DNA of 64,000 nt from positions 620,001 through 684,000 of the forward strand of contig NZ_BIFR01000002.1 of assembly GCF_003967535.1 (NCBI RefSeq), written 5' to 3'. Positions within the stretch are counted from its first letter, which is position 1, and every line of letters begins with the position of its first letter. A model generated the notes under the pieces. It was not told the origin of the DNA, did not search any database, and worked only from the letters and a program-made list of their open reading frames with translations. The position numbers were made by a program, and so were the translations under genes. Below are positions 58,230 to 64,000 of this stretch, in pieces. Origin of the DNA: Tengunoibacter tsumagoiensis (lineage in GTDB: Bacteria; Chloroflexota; Ktedonobacteria; Ktedonobacterales; Ktedonobacteraceae).

Positions 58230-58241
58230 GGAAAAAGCGTT

Positions 58242-59450
58242 ATGACAAAGTTTCTCTATTGTGCACCTCCCAGGTATGGGCATGTTGTGCCTATGCTGGC
58301 TATCGTAAAAGAAATGATCGAGCAGGGAGCGGAGATCACCTACTTTTGTACCGAACAGTTTGCAGAAGCTATCCAGGAGACAGGAGCAACATTTAAACCC
58401 TACAAAACCACTCTCATCGAAGATGCTCATATGCAGAATATCGCCGAGCTTGACTTTGAATCTTCAGATCCAACCGTTAACGAGAGCTTCTACGTCCTGC
58501 CACAGCTTATCGAAGTCGCGCGGGCAGAGAAAGCCGACTGCCTGATCTACGACGATTTTTGTTTATGGGGAAGAATCCTGGCGCAAATCCTGCGATTGCC
58601 CGCCATCATCATGTTGAGCTCTTACGCTCGAAACGAGCAATTCAACCACTTTGATTATTTTCGAAAGCGCTTACAGATAGATATCCCAACCATTATCGCC
58701 ACTGAAGACGTACGCCAGAGCCTCGTAAAATTATGCGAGACATATAAGATAGAGCCATTCCCTTTTGAAGATATCTTCTTTCATACGGAGCCGCTAAACC
58801 TGATCCGCATTCCACGGGAATTCCATCCAATGGGCGAGACCTTTGACGAGAAACGCTTTAAATTTGTTGGATCAACGATTCGCTCGCATGAAGACATTGG
58901 CGATTTTCCACTGGATCGGCTGAGCAAGGAGCCAGTTTTATTTGCCACATTGGGGACCGTATTTACCGAAGTTTCGGGGATGTTTGATCTCTTCCTGAGC
59001 GCCTTTGGTCATCAATCCCAACAACTGGTCATCGCCATAGGAAAAAACATTGATCCCAGTGTGTTTGGACCACTACCTGAAAATGTCATCCTTCATCCGC
59101 ATGTGCCACAACTGACACTATTGCGGCATACGGACATCTTCATCAGCCATGGCGGATTGAATGGCGTCATGGAGGCCCTGGCCAACGGAGTACCAATGAT
59201 CGCCATTCCACAGGTTGGAGATCAGGTTGCCACCGCCTTTCGTCTGCAAGAATTGAAATTGGGCATCATGCTTGATCCATCAATCGTCACTGTGCACACC
59301 TTGAGGACAGCTATCTCAATCTTAAAGAAAGATCCCGCATATCGTGCCAATGCTCAGCGCATGCAAAAGATCGTGCAGCAGCTAAACGGTGCCCGAGATG
59401 CTGCCAGGGAGATCCTCGATTATAGCCATTCACTCTTTGTTAACAAGTAA
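58242..59450 (+). CDS. Glycosyltransferase, GT1/MGT (macrolide glycosyltransferase) type
   Basis: 402 residues, the usual length for bacterial GT-B natural-product glycosyltransferases. The N-terminal APPRYGHVVP carries the expected catalytic His14. The C-terminal half has ATLGTVF and the nucleotide-sugar-binding block with HVPQLTLLRHTD (from residue 287), SHGG (His303), NGVPM and PQVGDQ. It should be cytosolic and move a sugar from an NDP donor to a small molecule. It starts 12 nt after the giant NRPS, and its Shine-Dalgarno AAGGA overlaps that gene's stop, so it is probably translationally coupled and acts on the peptide or its precursor. Sugar and acceptor cannot be read. Its last nine codons form the first copy of a 56-bp tandem repeat. 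The next gene is a close paralogue. Confidence 0.93.
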   Translation: MTKFLYCAPPRYGHVVPMLAIVKEMIEQGAEITYFCTEQFAEAIQETGATFKPYKTTLIEDAHMQNIAELDFESSDPTVNESFYVLPQLIEVARAEKADCLIYDDFCLWGRILAQILRLPAIIMLSSYARNEQFNHFDYFRKRLQIDIPTIIATEDVRQSLVKLCETYKIEPFPFEDIFFHTEPLNLIRIPREFHPMGETFDEKRFKFVGSTIRSHEDIGDFPLDRLSKEPVLFATLGTVFTEVSGMFDLFLSAFGHQSQQLVIAIGKNIDPSVFGPLPENVILHPHVPQLTLLRHTDIFISHGGLNGVMEALANGVPMIAIPQVGDQVATAFRLQELKLGIMLDPSIVTVHTLRTAISILKKDPAYRANAQRMQKIVQQLNGARDAAREILDYSHSLFVNK

Positions 59451-59638
59451 AACAGAATGAGCATTGGTACGAAGATTAGAGCCATTCACTCTTTGTTAAC
59501 AAGTAAAACAGAATGAGCATTGGTACGAAGATTAGAGCCATTCACACCGGATCAACAAGTAAAACAGAATGAGCATTGGTACGAAGATTAGAGCCATTCA
59601 CACCGGATCAACAAGTAAAACGGAACGAGCATCGGCAT
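59424..59638 (+). repeat. 56-bp tandem repeat, about 3.8 copies, derived from a gene 3' end
   Basis: AGCCATTCA recurs at 59424, 59480, 59536 and 59592, exactly 56 nt apart. Copies 1 and 2 contain CTCTTTGTTAAC; copies 3 and 4 have CACCGGATCAAC instead. Copy 4 decays after about 47 nt. Copy 1 lies inside the preceding glycosyltransferase and includes its TAA at 59448-59450. The copies are contiguous with no spacers and make up almost all of the 206-nt gap before the next gene. Confidence 0.95.
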
Positions 59639-59656
59639 GAATAAACAGGAGTTGCC

Positions 59657-60859
59657 ATGAAAAAGTATCTCTTTTGTGCGCCCCCACGCTATGGGCATGT
59701 GAATCCAACGCTTGCCATCATCAAAACACTGGTTGCTCAGGGAGCTGAAGTTGTCTATTTCTGTACAGAGATGTTTGCAGGGATCGTTCAATCCGCAGGA
59801 GCAACCTTCAGACCCTATCTTTCAACCAACCTCGAACTGGCTACAGACCCAACAGCCTCCCTGGAATCCTCAGACCCCATCATTAATGAGTGTTTTTACG
59901 TCTTCCCACAGATTGTGGAGCTAGCACGATTGGAGCATGCTGATTGTATTGTGTATGATGAGATCTGCCTGTGGGGAAGAATGTTAGCCGAGACATTACA
60001 CCTTCCGGCCATCAAATACATGACAACCTACGCCAGAAATGAGCATTTTAGTTATCAAACGTACGCCAATAAATTCAGGAACATGTATTTCCCGGCCACC
60101 CTTGTTGCCTCAGATGTGCGCAAAGGACTGGAGCGTTTCTGTGCCACCTATAATATCACCCCATCAATTACCTATGAAAACATCTTCTTACATGCCGAGC
60201 CGCTCAACATCGTCTTCATGCCACGTGCATTCCATCCATTGGAAGAGACCTTCGATCAAGAGCGCTTCAAGTTTGTCGGACCGCCCATTCGTACCGAGGA
60301 TAGCCCGACAAATTTCCCGGTGGATAAGCTGAGCAACCAACCAGTTATCTACGCCTCACGAGGAACAGTATATAACACCATTGCTGGAATTATTGATATC
60401 TTCTTAAACGCCTTTGGGCACAGAGAGCAACAACTGGTCGTAGCGCTCGGCCCCCACATCGACCCCCGTGTCTTTGGACCATTGCCAGAGAACGTGTTGT
60501 TGCATGCACAGATTCCACAATTGACAGTATTGCGCCACACAGACATTTTTATTACGCATGGCGGAATGAACAGCACCATGGAAGCACTGGCGAACGGAGT
60601 CCCAATGGTCGTCTTTCCCCATTCAGGAGAGGAAAGCGCCACCGCCTACCGAATCCAGGAATTGAAGCTCGGCATCGCAATTGATCATAACTCAATGACC
60701 GTACACACATTGAGAACCGCCGTCGAGACCATCCAGAACGACCCTGAGTATCGTCTCAATGCCCGGCGTATGCAGCACATCCTCCAACAAACAACCGCCG
60801 TACAGGATGCAGTTCAAGAGATAACAGCCTATGGCCAAAAAACTGTGGCGCATACATAA
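59657..60859 (+). CDS. Second glycosyltransferase, GT1/MGT type, paralogue of its neighbour
   Basis: 400 residues, collinear with the upstream glycosyltransferase: APPRYGHVNP with His14, QIPQLTVLRHTD and THGG (His301). ATG 59657 has AGGAG 5 nt upstream. Two positions in conserved blocks differ: LGT becomes ASRGTVY, and the terminal PQxxDQ sugar-contact motif becomes PHSGEE. It may use another sugar or acceptor, or be losing activity. It probably belongs to the same operon, separated by the 56-bp repeat array. Its last 104 nt overlap a convergent lipoprotein gene on the minus strand. A second sugar on the product or a self-protection role are both possible; neither is shown by the sequence. 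Confidence 0.92.
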   Translation: MKKYLFCAPPRYGHVNPTLAIIKTLVAQGAEVVYFCTEMFAGIVQSAGATFRPYLSTNLELATDPTASLESSDPIINECFYVFPQIVELARLEHADCIVYDEICLWGRMLAETLHLPAIKYMTTYARNEHFSYQTYANKFRNMYFPATLVASDVRKGLERFCATYNITPSITYENIFLHAEPLNIVFMPRAFHPLEETFDQERFKFVGPPIRTEDSPTNFPVDKLSNQPVIYASRGTVYNTIAGIIDIFLNAFGHREQQLVVALGPHIDPRVFGPLPENVLLHAQIPQLTVLRHTDIFITHGGMNSTMEALANGVPMVVFPHSGEESATAYRIQELKLGIAIDHNSMTVHTLRTAVETIQNDPEYRLNARRMQHILQQTTAVQDAVQEITAYGQKTVAHT

Positions 60860-61352
60860 TCTGTTCTGGCTGAACTTTTTTGATAAGTTCAGCCAGGCCT
60901 TGTTTATCTAAGTGAGATGTGGTGGGTAATAGTGAAGGAAGACCAATAGTTTGAGTAAATAAATGTATGAATGCGTCATCTGTTTGCCGCGTGTCAGATT
61001 GTCCTATAGTTAGGAATCTGCAAGTTGCTGCATCTAAATCCATGTGCGTTGTTGAAGATCCATTAGAAGAAAAATCTATCGTGTAATGTAATCCTCCGTA
61101 GCTGCTTGTCAAGCAGTTGCTCGTCCCTTTAGGGGGTGAAGGTAAGCTTAGTGCGGCATTGTAGAGAGTCTGCAGTTGTTTTTTATCGGTAATGATCCTT
61201 TGGAAAGCTGAAAGATGCAGCATTGGCGGTGCACTACGAGTTACACGTAACATGGTCGGCTGCACCGTTGTTGCTTGTGTTGATCCAATTGAACTACAGC
61301 TAACAAGCAAGATCAGATAAAGACAAGCCATGCATCTGATAATGTATTTCAT
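60756..61352 (-). CDS. Small predicted lipoprotein of unknown function
   Basis: 198 residues from ATG 61352, chosen over an in-frame ATG at 61367 because AAAGGAG lies 5 nt upstream of it. The N-terminus has a positive start, a hydrophobic stretch and the lipobox LVSC, predicting cleavage before Cys19 and a lipid-anchored extracytoplasmic protein. The mature part shows no motif that I recognise. The 3' end overlaps the convergent glycosyltransferase by 104 nt and reads through the 60866-60896 hairpin, so the last 50 or so codons may be an extension acquired when the two regions were joined. It lies downstream of the ABC genes but beyond their terminator, so it probably has its own promoter; none is clear. 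Confidence 0.7.
   Translation of the reverse strand: MKYIIRCMACLYLILLVSCSSIGSTQATTVQPTMLRVTRSAPPMLHLSAFQRIITDKKQLQTLYNAALSLPSPPKGTSNCLTSSYGGLHYTIDFSSNGSSTTHMDLDAATCRFLTIGQSDTRQTDDAFIHLFTQTIGLPSLLPTTSHLDKQGLAELIKKVQPEQIMYAPQFFGHRLLSLELHPVRRLFVGGCAAYAGH
60866..60896 (+). terminator. Hairpin after the biosynthetic operon, possible terminator
   Basis: CTGGCTGAACTT and AAGTTCAGCCAG form a perfect 12-bp stem with loop TTTTGAT, beginning 6 nt after the glycosyltransferase stop. The following GCCTTGTTTATC is only moderately T-rich. The hairpin lies inside the coding region of the convergent lipoprotein gene. Confidence 0.6.
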
Positions 61353-61357
61353 TTGGT

Positions 61358-61364
61358 CTCCTTT
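61358..61364 (-). promoter_or_regulatory. Ribosome binding site of the lipoprotein gene
   Basis: AAAGGAG on the minus strand, 5 nt before ATG 61352. It decides this start over the one at 61367. The rest of 61368-61527 holds no gene I can support, only a small AGGAG-ACAG-CTCCT inverted repeat near 61440-61453. Confidence 0.65.
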
Positions 61365-61527
61365 CAATGTTGGCCCTTCAGGTTATCTCTGCGTGTAAAT
61401 TCCAGATCCGCTGAATTTTGGGATTTACAGAAATCAGTCTCAGGAGACAGCTCCTCTCTCTTTCTAGCTCATAGCCTCTGCTGCTTCTGCGAGAAATGGA
61501 ACGTCCTGTTGATAGAAAACAACATAC

Positions 61528-61576
61528 CATACAAACACAGCCTCCGCACAAATTGTACGGAGGCTGTGTTTGTATG
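61528..61576 (-). terminator. Rho-independent terminator of the ABC operon
   Basis: A perfect 19-bp inverted repeat (61528-61546 with 61558-61576) and an 11-nt loop, 20 nt after the permease stop. On the minus strand the stem is followed by a T-rich run (GTATGTTGTTTTCT). Confidence 0.85.
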
Positions 61577-61596
61577 TAAAGAGTAGAGCTGTAAAA

Positions 61597-63027
61597 TCAG
61601 CTGCGAGAGATTCTTGTTAATGCCTGTCTGATGGTTAGCTTTTGTCCATACATCAGAATACCAAAGCGATAAATTCGGGCAGCGATGATGGCACAGACAA
61701 TATTAGAGACGATCATGAGCAGGATGCTGAGCACAATCTCCCACCAGAAGGCCGTCTGACTGGCGATACGAACCAGCATCACCGTTGGTGTCCAGAAAGG
61801 AATGTAGGAGATCACCTTGACCCAGGCTGCCTGTGGAGTACCGACGGCGAAAAAGCTCACAACATAGCCTGTCGTAAAGAGCCAGGTCAAAGGCGAGATG
61901 GCCGACTGCACCTCGTCCTGACGATTAACCAGTGCCCCCACTGCCGCAAAGAGGGTGGCAAAGAGAATGAAGCCCAGGACAAAGTAGATGAGCACAAACA
62001 AGAGCAGCGTCAGAGAAGAGCCCGTTAAGGTCAGATTGAAACTGGACGCTGCCGTTGCATTACCCAGTAAAGCGTTTTTAAGGGGTGTTTGCAATAATAA
62101 GACACCGATCGCAACGGCAACCAGACAGACCATCTGGGTGAGACCAGCCAGACCGATACCAATAATTTTGCCAATCATGAGCTGTAAAGGCGTGGCAGCA
62201 TTGACGAGGATCTCAACAATGCGATTGCCCTTCTCTTCCGCCACGCCCTGTGCAACTCCAGCACCATACATGAATACAGACATGAAAATGAGTACAACAC
62301 CTGCCATGCTCAGAATAAGAGCCGTTGTCGAATCGCTCTCGGAGAGATTGCTCTGATAGGTATTGATAATGCTCAGATCCGCTGGTGCGAACAGGTTCTG
62401 GGCCTGAGTACTGGTCAGGCCCAGGCGGGCGGATTTATCGAGCAGGTTCAATTGTTCGACGAGAGCCTGAACCTGTGCCTGGGCAGGATCGACGGTATTT
62501 GAGCTTGTGGTATTTGTTTTGTTATAAAGCGTAATATGAAGATCTTGATTTGCCGGGCGATCAAGCACCAGCAAAATGGGCAGACTACCATCCTTGACCT
62601 TTTTTTGCAGGTCGGAGCTTTCATTCGAGGCATGTGCAGTCACAACGAAATGGGATGTGCTGGTGGTATTTTGTGTTTTCCCACCATTCAGGCTGGTATT
62701 CATATAGTGAACCAGATCGTCGTTGGACATATTTGCCACTGAGCCAACGTTATTTACCAGCCCTATCTGCGTTTGTGAGTTGGAGGTGGCGAGAAAGTAT
62801 TGAAGGAAGGTTGGTACACAGATACCAATCGCCATGAGGATCAGGATAATAATGGTCGTGATTCGATACGTTGGCGTGTTTACACGGCCCTTATATTCAC
62901 GCTCAATAATCAGGCCGACATTGCGAGCCAGAGAATGCCTGGCTGCATTATCTGAACTTATGATGACGTTGCTTTGCTGTGATGGAGACTTCTCTTGTGC
63001 ATCCGCAGGCGTGGATTGCTTTAACAT
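61597..63027 (-). CDS. ABC-2 type (NatB-like) transporter permease
   Basis: 476 residues. A first membrane helix at about residues 57-80 is followed by a soluble domain of about 150 residues, rich in Asn, Ser and Thr, presumably outside the membrane. A C-terminal block of five or so helices follows. The conserved ABC-2 stretch VAEEKGNRIVEIL followed by GKIIGIGLAG marks the family. The start is ATG 63027, with AAAGGGA about 12 nt upstream, 20 nt after the ATPase stop. With the ATPase it forms an exporter in the cytoplasmic membrane. NatAB-like pairs move ions, drugs or peptides; the cargo here is unknown. It is transcribed against the NRPS operon and looks less GC-rich by eye, so a link to the peptide is only possible. 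Confidence 0.92.
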   Translation of the reverse strand: MLKQSTPADAQEKSPSQQSNVIISSDNAARHSLARNVGLIIEREYKGRVNTPTYRITTIIILILMAIGICVPTFLQYFLATSNSQTQIGLVNNVGSVANMSNDDLVHYMNTSLNGGKTQNTTSTSHFVVTAHASNESSDLQKKVKDGSLPILLVLDRPANQDLHITLYNKTNTTSSNTVDPAQAQVQALVEQLNLLDKSARLGLTSTQAQNLFAPADLSIINTYQSNLSESDSTTALILSMAGVVLIFMSVFMYGAGVAQGVAEEKGNRIVEILVNAATPLQLMIGKIIGIGLAGLTQMVCLVAVAIGVLLLQTPLKNALLGNATAASSFNLTLTGSSLTLLLFVLIYFVLGFILFATLFAAVGALVNRQDEVQSAISPLTWLFTTGYVVSFFAVGTPQAAWVKVISYIPFWTPTVMLVRIASQTAFWWEIVLSILLMIVSNIVCAIIAARIYRFGILMYGQKLTIRQALTRISRS

Positions 63028-63047
63028 GAAGCTTTTTTCCCTTTTGT

Positions 63048-63983
63048 TTAGGCTGAAACAGTAGAAACTGCATCAGGCAATGCGATTTTACCGACTGTCT
63101 CGATGAAAATGTCAGTCAACGATGGCGCGACAAGTTCAAAACGCACAATAATGCCGTTATGGCGTAGTGCAGCCTCAACAATGGCATTCGGATTGAGGTT
63201 AGCCTGGATATCCATCTCAATATAGTCCTGGCGTCTTTTCGTTACATGGACTCCGGCCAATGTATCCAGCCAGAGCGCCTCTGGATCGTTCTCAAGCTTT
63301 AAACGAACGATGTTACGCCCGTGTTGGCGTTTTACGTCCTGAACGCTCCCATGTGTGACAATTTCGCCTTTGTTGATGATGACAATGTCCTCGCACATCT
63401 CCTCAACTTGTTCCAACTGGTGAGTCGAAAAGATAATGGTTTTTCCTCGACGGTGCATTTCTAAGAAGGCTTCTTTCAGGACATTGGCGTTAACGGGATC
63501 AAGGCCGCTGAATGGCTCATCCATGATCAGGATATTGGGGTTGTGTAATACGGCAGCGAGAAACTGCACCTTTTGCTGATTGCCTTTGGACAGTTCTTCA
63601 ACTCTTTTTTTTCGATTGGCATTGATCTGAAAGCGCTCCAGCCATTCATCCAATGTCGTTTTTGCCGCCTGTTTGGAGAGGCCGTTCAGGCGAGCCAGGA
63701 ATAAGAGCTGCTCTTCAACGGTCATTTTGGGGTACAGTCCGCGTTCCTCGGGGAGGTAGCCCCATTCTCTGCGTGGCACTTCATGGACCGGGCGGCCATT
63801 CCAGGTGATCTGACCTGTATCTGGACGAAAAATATCGAGGATCATACGCATAGTCGTGGTTTTTCCCGCCCCATTTGCGCCCAAAAATCCGAAAATGGTG
63901 CCTTCTTTGACTTCCATTGAGAGATCTTTGATGGCTTGAAACTGGGCAAATGACTTGCTGATATGCTCAACTATAAGTCCCAT
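63048..63983 (-). CDS. ABC transporter ATPase (NatA-like)
   Basis: 311 residues. Walker A GANGAGKT is at 35-42 and the Q-loop region GYLPEERGLY at 74-83, with Glu in place of Gln as in NatA relatives. The signature LSKGNQQK is at 130-137, Walker B LIMDEPFSGLD at 151-161 and the H-loop His at 187. A C-terminal domain of about 90 residues fits DUF4162-type extensions. ATG 63983 has AAAGGA 7 nt upstream at the very edge of the window; the promoter lies outside. It energises the permease encoded 20 nt downstream. All catalytic motifs are intact. Confidence 0.95.
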   Translation of the reverse strand: MGLIVEHISKSFAQFQAIKDLSMEVKEGTIFGFLGANGAGKTTTMRMILDIFRPDTGQITWNGRPVHEVPRREWGYLPEERGLYPKMTVEEQLLFLARLNGLSKQAAKTTLDEWLERFQINANRKKRVEELSKGNQQKVQFLAAVLHNPNILIMDEPFSGLDPVNANVLKEAFLEMHRRGKTIIFSTHQLEQVEEMCEDIVIINKGEIVTHGSVQDVKRQHGRNIVRLKLENDPEALWLDTLAGVHVTKRRQDYIEMDIQANLNPNAIVEAALRHNGIIVRFELVAPSLTDIFIETVGKIALPDAVSTVSA

Positions 63984-64000
63984 ATCTATTTCCTTTTGCT

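Noticed and set aside
57970..58229. Thioesterase domain at the end of the third synthetase
   Set aside because: Only about 75 residues follow the T-domain serine, with no GxSxG; there is no room for a thioesterase.
59424..59638. CRISPR array
   Set aside because: The 56-bp units are contiguous with no unique spacers, and the first unit is protein-coding.
61642..62356. Plus-strand frames of 120-130 codons opposite the ABC permease
   Set aside because: They are antisense to a well-supported membrane protein and have low-complexity, domain-free translations.
1..64000. tRNA, rRNA, insertion sequences or transposases
   Set aside because: No such sequence was recognised on either strand; intergenic space is under 700 nt in total.

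Overview
The window is almost entirely one giant non-ribosomal peptide synthetase (NRPS) locus on the + strand, followed by two glycosyltransferase genes. A short minus-strand segment holds a lipoprotein and a two-gene ABC-2 exporter. Nothing taxonomically decisive is present. The strong Shine-Dalgarno sites, a Bacteria-type lipobox, very large megasynthases and moderate-to-high GC suggest a large-genome soil bacterium. Ktedonobacteria (Chloroflexota) is my tentative guess, from style only.

Layout. 1-13101 is the 3' part of an NRPS gene that begins upstream: the end of an epimerization (E) domain, then C-A-T-E, then an unusual module C-(degenerate A)-(FAAL/CoA-ligase-like A)-KR-T-E. 13103-25492 is a second NRPS (C-A-T-E, C-A-T-E, C-A-T). 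25506-58229 is a third NRPS of 10,907 residues with eight modules. Gaps of 1, 13 and 12 nt join the three synthetases and the first glycosyltransferase (58242-59450), so they look like one translationally coupled operon. A second, paralogous glycosyltransferase (59657-60859) follows after a 56-bp tandem repeat that was copied from the 3' end of the first. A hairpin at 60866-60896 probably ends the transcript. On the minus strand lie an ABC ATPase (63983-63048), its permease (63027-61597) with a 19-bp-stem terminator, and a small lipoprotein (61352-60756) that overlaps the end of the second glycosyltransferase convergently.

Predicted product. Specificity residues read by eye give (upstream D-residue)-D-Ala-(alpha-hydroxy acid)-D-Val-D-Val-Ala-D-Ala-Leu-D-Val-D-Ala-D-Val-Leu-D-Ala-beta-Ala. 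This is a hydrophobic, D-rich depsipeptide of at least 14 units. The stretch Ala-Leu-Val-Ala-Val-Leu-Ala is palindromic in residue order and in predicted configuration. No thioesterase or reductase release domain is present, so release must occur in trans or on a synthetase outside the window. The ABC exporter could move the product or be unrelated.

The most unusual points are: (i) the composite module at 4921-13098, in which an AL-KR cassette follows a dead adenylation domain and precedes an E domain that would have to handle an alpha-hydroxyacyl substrate; (ii) two leucine modules that lack E domains but keep E-type carrier motifs (GGDS), E-C linker remnants and D-acceptor-type downstream C domains; (iii) extensive near-identical DNA blocks (1.5-4.3 kb) whose edges fall at the C-A linker, inside the C domain or in the E-C linker, recording module shuffling by recombination; and (iv) the tandem repeat spun off from a glycosyltransferase 3' end.
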